A stretch of DNA of 55,942 nt, taken from NCBI RefSeq assembly GCF_023716925.1, contig NZ_JAMQQG010000281.1, positions 1 through 55,942 of the forward strand. The letters are read 5' to 3'. This document shows positions 18,413 through 25,748 of this stretch, in pieces. The first letter of the stretch is position 1; each line of letters opens with the position of its first letter. The notes below the pieces were generated by a model. The model was not told the origin of the DNA. It searched no databases and saw only the letters and a list, made by a program, of their open reading frames with translations. The position numbers and the translations under genes were made by a program. Source of the DNA: Frankia sp. R82. GTDB taxonomy: Bacteria > Actinomycetota > Actinomycetes > Frankiales > Frankiaceae.

Positions 18413-19869
18413 GCCTGGGCCTCCTCACGTAGCAGACCGGCCGGACCGAGCCGGGCCAGCCGCTCGGACAGCTCGTCCGCCGGACAGCGGCCACGCAGCG
18501 TGTACCGCTGGGCGAACCGTTCGACGGCGCCGAGGAGCTCGTCGGAGGACCCGGCGCGGCGCAGGGCGTCGGTGGCGAGCGCGAGGCACTCCGCCCCGGC
18601 CCGCTGCAGCGACGCGTCGGCCATCGCGAGCATCGAGGCCGCCGGCCAGTGCCGGGCCACCGGTTCGCAGGCCGCCAGCGCACCGGCGGCGGCGGCCGGG
18701 TCGGTGAGCAGCGCTGTGGTCACCGCCACCGCCACCAGCCAGCCGTCCCCGGGCTGTGCGTCCAGATAGCGGATCTCCCACCACCCCCGCGGACGGACCG
18801 GGGGGAACAGCGTGGTCGCGTGATATCTGAGGTCGTCCAGCGTCGGCGCGCGCTCGACGGGACCGCGTCCGTCCAGCCAGTCGGCGAAGGTGTGGCCCGT
18901 GGTGGTGGCATCGAAGTGATCCTCGCGCGCCGCCGGGTCGTCCGCACGCGGTTTACCGGGGACGGCGGTCATCATCAGCGGAGCGGCCAGCAGGTAGCGG
19001 GCCCAGCGGGCGGCGAGGTCGTTGCGCGGCCGCGGGTCCACAAGAGCGCCGTCGCCGGGCGGGTCGGCGCTGAGGTTCACGTCCACCACGGCGCCGGTGC
19101 GGCTGGCATCGATGGCGGCCCAGATGGACTGGCGGGTGCAGCGCCAACCGGTGGCCTGCCCGGCGAGGGCGGGGGAGGCGGCGAACATGGCGGTCAGGAC
19201 CGGTCCGATGGTGTGGGCAAGCCGAAAGCGCCGCTCGGCGTCGGCCGGAGTTCCCCCCAGGTCCAGGTTCACCTGGACGGACGCCGTCGAGAACATCATC
19301 GCCTCCCCGGCCGGAATGCCGCCGGCGCGGAAATGCTCTCCCATCGCGACATACCGGGACGCGGTGGTCTGGCACACTCCGGCCCGGAGCGGATCGGTGC
19401 CCATGCCGACCAGGGCGAGGCCGTCCCGGGCCAGGGCGGTGCGGACGAACCGCAGGTCCGCGGCGGTCGCCGCCAACGCCTGCGGGAGCGGCGCCGGTGG
19501 TCCGGACAGCTCGAGCTGGCCACCCGGCTCGAAGGTGAGCCGACTGCCGCCCGGCAGCACCGCCCCGCCGAGGACGCGCCCGGTCCGCTCGGGTGGAACC
19601 GGACGCTCGACGGCCCGGCAGTCCACCACGAACCACTCCGTCTCGATCCCCACCGTCTCGATCCGCAGCGTCTCGATCGCATCCGTCGACGTCGACGTAG
19701 CCGCGCCGACCGGCGGGGTCGAGGGTGTCACACAGGCGACGGCAAAGGAGACAACCCCGGCACGGTCGAGCACTTCGTCACTGCGCGGCTCGGCGCAGTC
19801 GACCGGGCTGCGGTGATGCGGTGGGATGTCATCGTTGCCGGTGGCCCGAGGTGGCGCGTGACCTGGCAT
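18394..19869 (-). CDS. egtA: Glutamate-cysteine ligase (EgtA type)
   Basis: Makes gamma-glutamylcysteine for ergothioneine. 491 residues of the actinobacterial GCS2/EgtA family: GIETEWFVVD near the start of the domain, then LTFEPGGQLELSGPP, MMFSTASVQVNLDLGG and WWEIRYLDAQPGD. ATG 19869 has AAGGAG 7 bp upstream. The first ~70 residues are not conserved in type and look like a variable extension. First gene of the egt operon; its upstream region also faces the divergent NERD gene. Confidence 0.9.
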   Translation of the reverse strand: MPGHAPPRATGNDDIPPHHRSPVDCAEPRSDEVLDRAGVVSFAVACVTPSTPPVGAATSTSTDAIETLRIETVGIETEWFVVDCRAVERPVPPERTGRVLGGAVLPGGSRLTFEPGGQLELSGPPAPLPQALAATAADLRFVRTALARDGLALVGMGTDPLRAGVCQTTASRYVAMGEHFRAGGIPAGEAMMFSTASVQVNLDLGGTPADAERRFRLAHTIGPVLTAMFAASPALAGQATGWRCTRQSIWAAIDASRTGAVVDVNLSADPPGDGALVDPRPRNDLAARWARYLLAAPLMMTAVPGKPRADDPAAREDHFDATTTGHTFADWLDGRGPVERAPTLDDLRYHATTLFPPVRPRGWWEIRYLDAQPGDGWLVAVAVTTALLTDPAAAAGALAACEPVARHWPAASMLAMADASLQRAGAECLALATDALRRAGSSDELLGAVERFAQRYTLRGRCPADELSERLARLGPAGLLREEAQACVTVA

Positions 19870-20052
19870 CCTGCGGCTCCTTCGGGGTGCGGCGACCGTC
19901 GGCGCCGCGCTCGACGGTGGTTGCTGGGTTGTCTTCTCCCCAGCGACAGCGTCGACTATCCGAGCGGGCCCTGTGGTGTCGTCTCGGCGACCTCGCCGAC
20001 GGGTGGTATAGATGTGGGTTCAACGTGGTTCCCACACGCATATTCCACCCCC

Positions 20053-20080
20053 TGACCCCGCTGCTGTGACCCCGCTGCTG
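20053..20080. repeat. Two 14-bp tandem repeats in the egtA/NERD divergent region
   Basis: tgaccccgctgctg occurs twice, followed by a looser repeat of cctgtcgctat/cctgtcgctac. They lie in the 412-bp gap (19870-20281) that must hold the promoters of both divergent units; no gene is supported there. Confidence 0.75.
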
Positions 20081-20281
20081 TGAGCCTGTCGCTATCGCCC
20101 TGTCGCTACGACCGGTCGTAATGGCCTCGTAGCTATGACTCGGCAGTAGTTGTGTATTCAATGAAAATGGTGACCGGTATGGACCGGCAAGCCGGTTGCG
20201 CGGCGTAACTATCCGCGCTCGGGCCCGGTTCCGGACCGGAGACAAACGCCGAGCCCAGCGGCGTCGTGACGGCGCCGGGAG

Positions 20282-21121
20282 GTGGTGACCGCGGACGTGT
20301 CCGATCGACAGTCAGCGGGACGTTCGGCCATGGCCGAGTACCTGCGGCGCCGGGAGTTGTATTCCGCCGAGCGGGCCGACCACAGACGACGTTCGTGCGT
20401 CGTCGCGGGTGGCATCGCGGCGGCGGTGGTTCTGGTCGTGGTGGTGCTCTGTGTCCTCGCCGGGCTGCCCACGGGGGTGGCCGCCCAGCTCGGCGTCGTC
20501 GCGGCGCTGGTCGTCGGGGTGGTCGCGACCGTGCGGTTCCTGCGGACCCCACCCGAGATCGAGGCCTGGCGCCAGGACGCCGAGGCCGAACGCAGCACCG
20601 CCCGGGCACTCGACCGCCTGGTCCGCGCCGGCTACACGGTGCTGCACGACCGGGCCCTGGCGGACTCGGCGAGCAACATCGACCATCTGGTGATCGGTCC
20701 GTCCGGTGCGTGGGTGATCGAGACCGATGCCCATGAGGGCCCCGTTCGGCAGAACGCGGCCGGGGTCTGGGCCGGCAAGGTTCCCCTGCGGGCGATGCTC
20801 GGCCTGGTTGCCTGGATGGGTGAGGAGGCCACCGCGCAGCTGCTCGGCGAGCTGCCCGCGGGGTGGCAGCTCGAGGTACAGCCGGTCGTCGGGTTCGCCC
20901 GGGCGGAGGTGCCCGCGGGGCTCGCCCTGATCGACGGTGTGCTGCTGCTGCCCGCGGCCGGCGTCGCCGACTACGTGCTTTCCGCCGGGGTCGTCCTGCG
21001 TCCGATCGACGTCGCGATGCTCGTGGACGTCGCCGAACGCGCCTTTCCCGCCTACGAGGTGACCAGCCCACCGCGGTCCTGGCCGGCCCGTTCCCGCCTG
21101 CGCGGCCTGTTGCGCCGCTGA
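20282..21121 (+). CDS. NERD-domain membrane protein
   Basis: 279-residue protein. Two hydrophobic helices (about 42-62 and 67-87) precede a nuclease-related (NERD) domain whose core strands NIDHLVIGPSGAWVIETD are recognisable. In typical NERD domains this segment ends in a D/E-x-K pair; here the Lys position is Asp, so nuclease activity is doubtful. ATG 20330 (MAEYLRRRELYSA) is a plausible shorter start. No partner gene of known function is adjacent. Confidence 0.65.
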   Translation: MVTADVSDRQSAGRSAMAEYLRRRELYSAERADHRRRSCVVAGGIAAAVVLVVVVLCVLAGLPTGVAAQLGVVAALVVGVVATVRFLRTPPEIEAWRQDAEAERSTARALDRLVRAGYTVLHDRALADSASNIDHLVIGPSGAWVIETDAHEGPVRQNAAGVWAGKVPLRAMLGLVAWMGEEATAQLLGELPAGWQLEVQPVVGFARAEVPAGLALIDGVLLLPAAGVADYVLSAGVVLRPIDVAMLVDVAERAFPAYEVTSPPRSWPARSRLRGLLRR

Positions 21122-21165
21122 GGATCGGCCGCGGATCGGCCGCGGATCGGCTGCGGATCGGCTGC
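21122..21165. repeat. Four 11-bp tandem repeats after the NERD gene
   Basis: ggatcggccgc twice, then ggatcggctgc twice, begin immediately after the NERD stop codon, with a partial fifth copy (ggatc) following. Confidence 0.88.
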
Positions 21166-21285
21166 GGATCTTCCCGCCTGGATGTGCCTTCCGTCGCCGG
21201 CGGGATACCGTGGATGACGTCGCGAACAGCGGCGCCCACCGCCGGAGGACGTCGGCGGCGCGGAGGCCGGACGAGGGGAGTCGAC

Positions 21286-21429
21286 ATGGCGCGCAAGGTG
21301 ACAGTGCTGGCGCTGCTGGCCGGGGCCGGAGCCGCACTCACGGCCGCCCGGCGGCGCTCCCGCGGCGAGGAGATCGACCTGTGGCGCGAGGCCACCTCCA
21401 CGACCGGCACCGCGGCCACCCCCCACTGA
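21286..21429 (+). CDS. Small single-helix membrane protein with DLWREAT tail
   Basis: 47-residue protein: MARKVTVLALLAGAGAAL, a basic cluster (ARRRSR) and an acidic EEIDLWREAT segment. Small actinobacterial membrane proteins with a DLW/ELW-x-EAT ending are common, but no function is known. GAGGGGAG lies 5 bp before ATG 21286, which makes translation likely despite the short length. Confidence 0.55.
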   Translation: MARKVTVLALLAGAGAALTAARRRSRGEEIDLWREATSTTGTAATPH

Positions 21430-21484
21430 CCTGGTTGCACTGGCAGCCGAAAGTCGGCTGACGGACGGGTCGGGGTCGGGCACC

Positions 21485-21928
21485 ATGGAGAGCATGCTGC
21501 CCCGGGAGATTCTGATTCGACCGGGTTTCGTGTTGCCTGCGGACGAGTTGTCCTGGCGGTACTCCCGCTCGTCCGGGCCCGGCGGCCAGTCGGTGAACAC
21601 CTCCGACTCGCGCGTCGAGCTCGCCTTCGACGTCGCCGGCTCGCCGTCCATCCCGGCGGTGGACCGCGAACGTGCCCTGGCCCGGCTCGCCGGCCGGCTG
21701 CACGGTGGGGTGTTGACCGTCGTCGCCAGCGAGCACCGTTCGCAGCTGCGCAACCGCGAGGCCGCGCTCGAACGGCTGGCGGACGCCCTGCGCACCGCGA
21801 CGTCCCGCCCACCGCGACCGCGTCGTTCGACCAAGCCGTCCCGGGGCGCCGTCGAACGGCGGCTGAAGGCCAAGAAGCTCCGCTCCGCCACCAAGCGTGA
21901 CCGCCGCTCCGCCCCACCCAACGACTGA
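21485..21928 (+). CDS. arfB: Peptidyl-tRNA hydrolase ArfB (YaeJ-type ribosome rescue factor)
   Basis: 147-residue codon-independent release factor that frees stalled ribosomes. The class I release-factor loop RSSGPGGQSVNTSDSRVEL carries the catalytic GGQ (33-35), and the C-terminus is a long Lys/Arg-rich tail that enters the empty mRNA channel. ATG 21485 follows GGGTCGGG; ATG 21494 is an alternative. Monocistronic by spacing. Confidence 0.9.
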   Translation: MESMLPREILIRPGFVLPADELSWRYSRSSGPGGQSVNTSDSRVELAFDVAGSPSIPAVDRERALARLAGRLHGGVLTVVASEHRSQLRNREAALERLADALRTATSRPPRPRRSTKPSRGAVERRLKAKKLRSATKRDRRSAPPND

Positions 21929-21979
21929 CGGCAGGGTCCCGTCCCAGGGGACGGTGGTCGTCCCAGCCCAACCGTCGCG

Positions 21980-23044
21980 TCAGGACGGGACGCGCAGGGT
22001 GGGGTCGATGTAGGCGAGCCGTTCGCGGACCTTGAGGGCGAGGTCGCGGAAGTCGGAGTAGCAGCGGCGGACGGCGGTCTGGGTGCCGCCGAGGGCGCCG
22101 TCGCCGGCGCGCAGCTCGAACATGGGCTTGCGGGCGTCGTGGGCGAGCGGGACCAGGTTGGCGTAGTTGCGCATGGTGGCGATCTCGAAGGAACGGTCGT
22201 GCGCGCCGGGGTTGCCCGAGCCCAGCACCGAGGTCGCGAAGACCTCGGGGATGCGGTCGAGCCAGCGGTCGTGGGACTTGGCGGGGCGGTCGGTGCGGGT
22301 GGGCGGCTGCATGACGATGTACCCGATCGGCATCATCAGGCCGCGCGGCGCCGCGATCCGCTCGGGCACCTTCGGCAGCACGGTGCCCTGCCAGGTCGAC
22401 CGCCAGTCCCGCAGGGTCGGGCCCAGGTTGCGCAGACCGCGCAGGGAGAACAGGTCGGCGGCGATCGGCATGAGGACGGTGTCGGCGGACAGCAGCGACG
22501 CCCGGTTGATCGCGCCGAGGTTCGGGCCGACGTCGATCAGCACGATCTCGGCGCCCACCGCACGAGCGCCGTTCTCGATCGCCCGGTGCAACGCGGTGGT
22601 GGTGCGCAGCGCGGCGACGTCCTTGCCGAGGAAGCTGTTCGGCCAGGCGGCGGACAGCCGATCCTCGAACACGCTGAGTTCGACGTCCCCCGGCAGCAGC
22701 CACAGTCCGTCCTCGATCGTCACCGGCGTGATCAGGTCGACGTCCCCGACGCCCTCCATGATCGGGCCGATGGCGCTGGCCATCGTGCCGGAGTGCCGGT
22801 TCGTGCGTGGGGTGCGCGCGTCGAGGTCGAAGGGCTTCGGCGCCGAGGACGCGGTGTCCTCCGGCTCGCCCCACAGGATGGTCAGCTCGTCCTCGTCGAG
22901 GAACTGCGCGGTGAGGTTGGCCTGTGGGTCAAGATCGACGGCGAGCACCCGGTGGCCCATCCGCTGCAGCATGTGCGCAAGATGGTAGGCCAGGGTGGTC
23001 TTGCCGACGCCCCCCTTGTTGTTGAACAGCGCCATCGTGATCAT
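21980..23044 (-). CDS. Orphan ParA/MinD-family ATPase
   Basis: 354-residue deviant-Walker ATPase: NNKGGVGKTTLAYHLAHML with the signature lysine, Walker A' VDLDPQANLT, and LIDVGPNLGAINRA. It has long insertions (GEPEDTASSAPKPF region) and an extended C-terminus relative to chromosomal ParA. No parB-like gene lies next to it, so it is unlikely to be the chromosome-partition ParA. It may position an unrelated cargo. Convergent with arfB. Confidence 0.82.
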   Translation of the reverse strand: MITMALFNNKGGVGKTTLAYHLAHMLQRMGHRVLAVDLDPQANLTAQFLDEDELTILWGEPEDTASSAPKPFDLDARTPRTNRHSGTMASAIGPIMEGVGDVDLITPVTIEDGLWLLPGDVELSVFEDRLSAAWPNSFLGKDVAALRTTTALHRAIENGARAVGAEIVLIDVGPNLGAINRASLLSADTVLMPIAADLFSLRGLRNLGPTLRDWRSTWQGTVLPKVPERIAAPRGLMMPIGYIVMQPPTRTDRPAKSHDRWLDRIPEVFATSVLGSGNPGAHDRSFEIATMRNYANLVPLAHDARKPMFELRAGDGALGGTQTAVRRCYSDFRDLALKVRERLAYIDPTLRVPS

Positions 23045-23239
23045 GCGGTCTGCCGATCGCGTCCGTGACGAGGAGCCGCGCGATGGGTGTCCGTATCGCG
23101 ACCGTCCGTACCCCGGTTGTCCGTGTTGTCCGACACGGCCGGCATTCTCTCGCCTGACGCGCTCCGCCCGCTCGCGGGGCGTACCCGATGCGCCGCTCGT
23201 CCACCCGCCGGCGTCGGTCCTACTGCCCGGGGCCGAGTC

Positions 23240-24181
23240 CTACTGCCAGGGGCCGAGGGGCGGCCAACCGTCGGCACCGGGCTCGCGGCCCGTCAACCAG
23301 ACCAGGGTCGGGACGGTGGGGGCGTCGACGACGACCAGCTGGTCACCGCGTCCCACCGAGGTGGACGGACGATCTCCCGGTGCCAGCAGCACGGTGTACT
23401 CCGGCGGCACCCGCGCGGGCAGACCACGCACCGTCCAGGCCCATTCGGCGTCGACATAGGCAGCGCTGAGATCCGCCCACCGGGGTCCGCCGTGATCGGT
23501 CAGGCCCAGGTCGACCAGGTGCACCTCGACCTCGCGCCACCGCAGGAAGACCAGATCCGCAAGCGACGTGACACCGTACGAGCCCACCCGGCCGAACCCG
23601 GTGCGCCAGACGTCGACGGTGACCGCGTCCCAGGCCCGCTCGAGCCGGGCAACGGCGTCGGCGATCGCGACCCGGGCGACGGTGGCGGGCACGTCGCGAC
23701 CGGCCTCGATGTCCCCGTCGCGCTGCGCCGGACCGCCCGGATACTGGTCACTGACCTCACCGGCGGACGCGGCCTCGATCATCCCGGCATGACTCTCGGC
23801 GTTACGGGCCAGATGGGTGAGCAGATGCGCGACGCTCCACCCCGGCAGCAGGCAGGGTCGGCGCAGCGCGGTGTCGTCGAGACCGGCGACCAGATCCGCG
23901 AGCCGGCGGTGCGCCGCCGTGACCCCGGCAAGCAGGTCATGCGGGACGGCGGAGGGCCGATAGCCCGACCCGGCCGGCCCGGACCCCGGACCAGCCGCCG
24001 CGAGTGCCGCGGCGACACCGGACTCCTGCACCGGCCCCGAGTCCGGCTCCAGCTCCTGGTCTGGCTCCAGCTCCTGGTTCGACTCCGGGTTCGCTGGATC
24101 TGTCCGGCTCGCCGGTTCCGTGGTGCCTGACGGCCGGCCGTCGAAGGGGCGGTCAGGACGGAAGGAAGTGGGGGCAGCCAT
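23240..24181 (-). CDS. Mycothiol-dependent maleylpyruvate isomerase family protein (DinB-like)
   Basis: 313-residue protein with the actinobacterial MDMPI/DinB-like fold: AAHRRLADLVAGL, LPGWSVAHLLTHLARNAES (metal-ligand His in HLxxH), then TSLADLVFLRWREVEVHLVDL with further His. The family uses mycothiol as cofactor. A separate C-terminal domain ends in TLVWLTGREPG. ATG 24181 is the first start before a plausible N-terminus; the frame remains open upstream but that part is GC-rich filler. Residues 13-70 are a low-complexity NQELEPDQELEPD linker. The true substrate is unknown. Confidence 0.8.
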   Translation of the reverse strand: MAAPTSFRPDRPFDGRPSGTTEPASRTDPANPESNQELEPDQELEPDSGPVQESGVAAALAAAGPGSGPAGSGYRPSAVPHDLLAGVTAAHRRLADLVAGLDDTALRRPCLLPGWSVAHLLTHLARNAESHAGMIEAASAGEVSDQYPGGPAQRDGDIEAGRDVPATVARVAIADAVARLERAWDAVTVDVWRTGFGRVGSYGVTSLADLVFLRWREVEVHLVDLGLTDHGGPRWADLSAAYVDAEWAWTVRGLPARVPPEYTVLLAPGDRPSTSVGRGDQLVVVDAPTVPTLVWLTGREPGADGWPPLGPWQ

Positions 24182-24310
24182 ACGACCACCGTGCACCCAT
24201 CCGCCCCGCCATGCCAGGCGAAAACGCCGAACCCTGGACGATCGGTGGACAGCCCCGCCCCCCGACCAACGGCCCCCACCGACACCGCCGCCCGACACCG
24301 CCGCCCGACG

Positions 24311-24362
24311 GCCTGGACCGACGGCCTGGACCGACGGCCTGGACCGACGGCCTGGACCGACG
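24311..24362. repeat. Four 13-bp tandem repeats
   Basis: gcctggaccgacg occurs four times in a row, preceded by two related caccgccgcccga units. The unit is not a multiple of three and lies in the gap between the divergent genes at 24181 and 24440, which otherwise shows no gene. Confidence 0.9.
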
Positions 24363-24439
24363 GCCTCGGCAGGCTGCTCACCGCCGTGGCCTACCCTGGG
24401 TATGGCGACGTTCACAGAGCAGCGGTGGGAGGCGGGCAC

Positions 24440-24787
24440 ATGTTCACCACCGCGCGCTTCCTACAGGGCATCGTCCCGTTCGAGGGGCGCGGCCTGAACG
24501 CACCGTTCTCCCTCGGCTCCACCTTCACCTACGTCGTGCCCGACGGCACCACCGCCCAGCCGTTGTACTTCCGCGGCGGCAACTCCACCGACGAGCTGAT
24601 CTGCGCGATCCTGCACCGCGACGGCACCCCCATGCGCTACTTCCCGATCGGCGCCCGCGCCTCGGTGCACATCCCCCTGCGCGTCATCGAGGACCTGCCC
24701 CCCACCACCCGCGTCGAACTGCAGCTGGCCGCCCCCGCCGGCCTGACCGGCACCCTCGTCGCCGATGTGGGCATCGTCGAACTCTGA
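24440..24787 (+). CDS. Conserved-looking hypothetical protein
   Basis: 115-residue protein starting MFTTARFLQGIVPFEGRGL, with alternating short hydrophobic strands and the ending LVADVGIVEL, which suggests a small beta-rich fold. No domain is recognised. GGGAGG lies 7 bp before ATG 24440, and coding bias is typical of the window. The upstream in-frame extension to 24191 runs through the tandem repeats and is not believable. Confidence 0.65.
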   Translation: MFTTARFLQGIVPFEGRGLNAPFSLGSTFTYVVPDGTTAQPLYFRGGNSTDELICAILHRDGTPMRYFPIGARASVHIPLRVIEDLPPTTRVELQLAAPAGLTGTLVADVGIVEL

Positions 24788-25034
24788 CCCCCGCCGCCCG
24801 CCGCCCGCCTCCGGCCCCCGCTGATCTTCGGGTGCCATCGCACGACGGACGTGGCCGAGCCCCGCGCGCCGCCGCGGGTCTGCTGGCCGAGTCTGGCCCT
24901 GCGCCACCCGCCTCAGCGCTGCCGACGGCCGTCGGCCGGAGGCCCGACGCATGCCGTAGTCTGTAGAAGCGCTCCGCTCGGTGCGCCTGCTGGTCCCGCT
25001 GCGGGACGGCAGGTTGATTGGGTGGCGCGGCTGA

Positions 25035-25107
25035 GGGGGCGTAGCTCAATTGGCAGAGCACTGCCTTTGCAAGGCAGGGGTTCGGGGTTCAAATCCCCGC
25101 GTCTCCA
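25035..25107 (+). tRNA. tRNA-Ala (anticodon TGC)
   Basis: A 73-nt cloverleaf. The acceptor pairs GGGGGCG with CGTCTCC and contains the G3-U70 pair that identifies alanine tRNA. The D arm is GCTC-AATTGGCA-GAGC, the anticodon arm CTGCC-TTTGCAA-GGCAG (anticodon TGC), and the T arm CGGGG-TTCAAAT-CCCCG. Discriminator A; CCA is not encoded. The 247 bp before it (24788-25034) hold no supported gene. The 3' half is a common integrase target and an integrase remnant follows. Confidence 0.97.
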
Positions 25108-25301
25108 CTCGCTGGATTCCGCTGGTCGGTGCCCTTCGGGTAGCTTCCCACCTGCCGCGATGCTGGCTGGGGGGACAACCCCCGAAACCCCCGGGCATGG
25201 CGTGGCAGTCCTCCAAGATCGTTGTGTAGCCGGTCGGGGTCGGCGTTGTCGGGGAGCTGCGGCGGCAGCGCCGGTGACTACCCGGCCATGTCGAGTTGCG
25301 T

Positions 25302-25520
25302 CTACTGTCGCGGTACCGCGGCGGCCATCGTCTGGGCCGCGCGCTGGCCGGTGTAGAGCGTGCCGGTGATGGTGGTCGACCCGTGGCCGAGGCGCTTCGA
25401 GACGACGGTGATGTCGACGCCTTGGTCGAGGAGAATCGACGTGTTTCCGTGGCGAAGCTCGTGGAGGCGTCGGCAGGACAGCAGGTTCTCGCCGAGTTCG
25501 TCGCTCTTGCGGAGTTCGAA
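25302..25520 (-). pseudogene. Tyrosine recombinase (phage-type integrase) C-terminal remnant
   Basis: On the minus strand the last ~70 residues read LHELRHGNTSILLDQGVDIT, then VVSKRLGHGSTTITGTLY. These match the catalytic end of tyrosine integrases: HxLR box, LGH box and the nucleophile Tyr in TLYTG. The N-terminal domain and the first catalytic Arg region are absent; upstream sequence in the same frame has no similarity. It lies about 195 bp from tRNA-Ala, the usual position of an integrase next to its att site, so it most likely marks an old integration event. Confidence 0.6.
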
Positions 25521-25748
25521 CCCGGCCGGCGCTGACGCGAGGGTGAGCGCCGCGCCCGAACTGCGGCGTCGGACGCACCTGGTCACGGTGACGGCTGCCG
25601 ATCGGCTCCCGGCTGCGGAGACGGTCCAGTCCGTTCGGGGCCTCGTCGCGGCGGCCAAGCCGACCGTACCGGAGCCCGTCGCCAGGTCGGCCGAGACGAA
25701 CACAGCAGAGTCCCACTCCACACGCGATCACCTGCATGCGCGAGAATG

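Noticed and set aside
21980-23044. Chromosome partition ParA
   Set aside because: Length, insertions and absence of parB/parS nearby do not fit the chromosomal parAB locus.
24282-24362. CRISPR array
   Set aside because: Repeats are 13 bp, contiguous and without spacers; this is a minisatellite. No cas genes are present.
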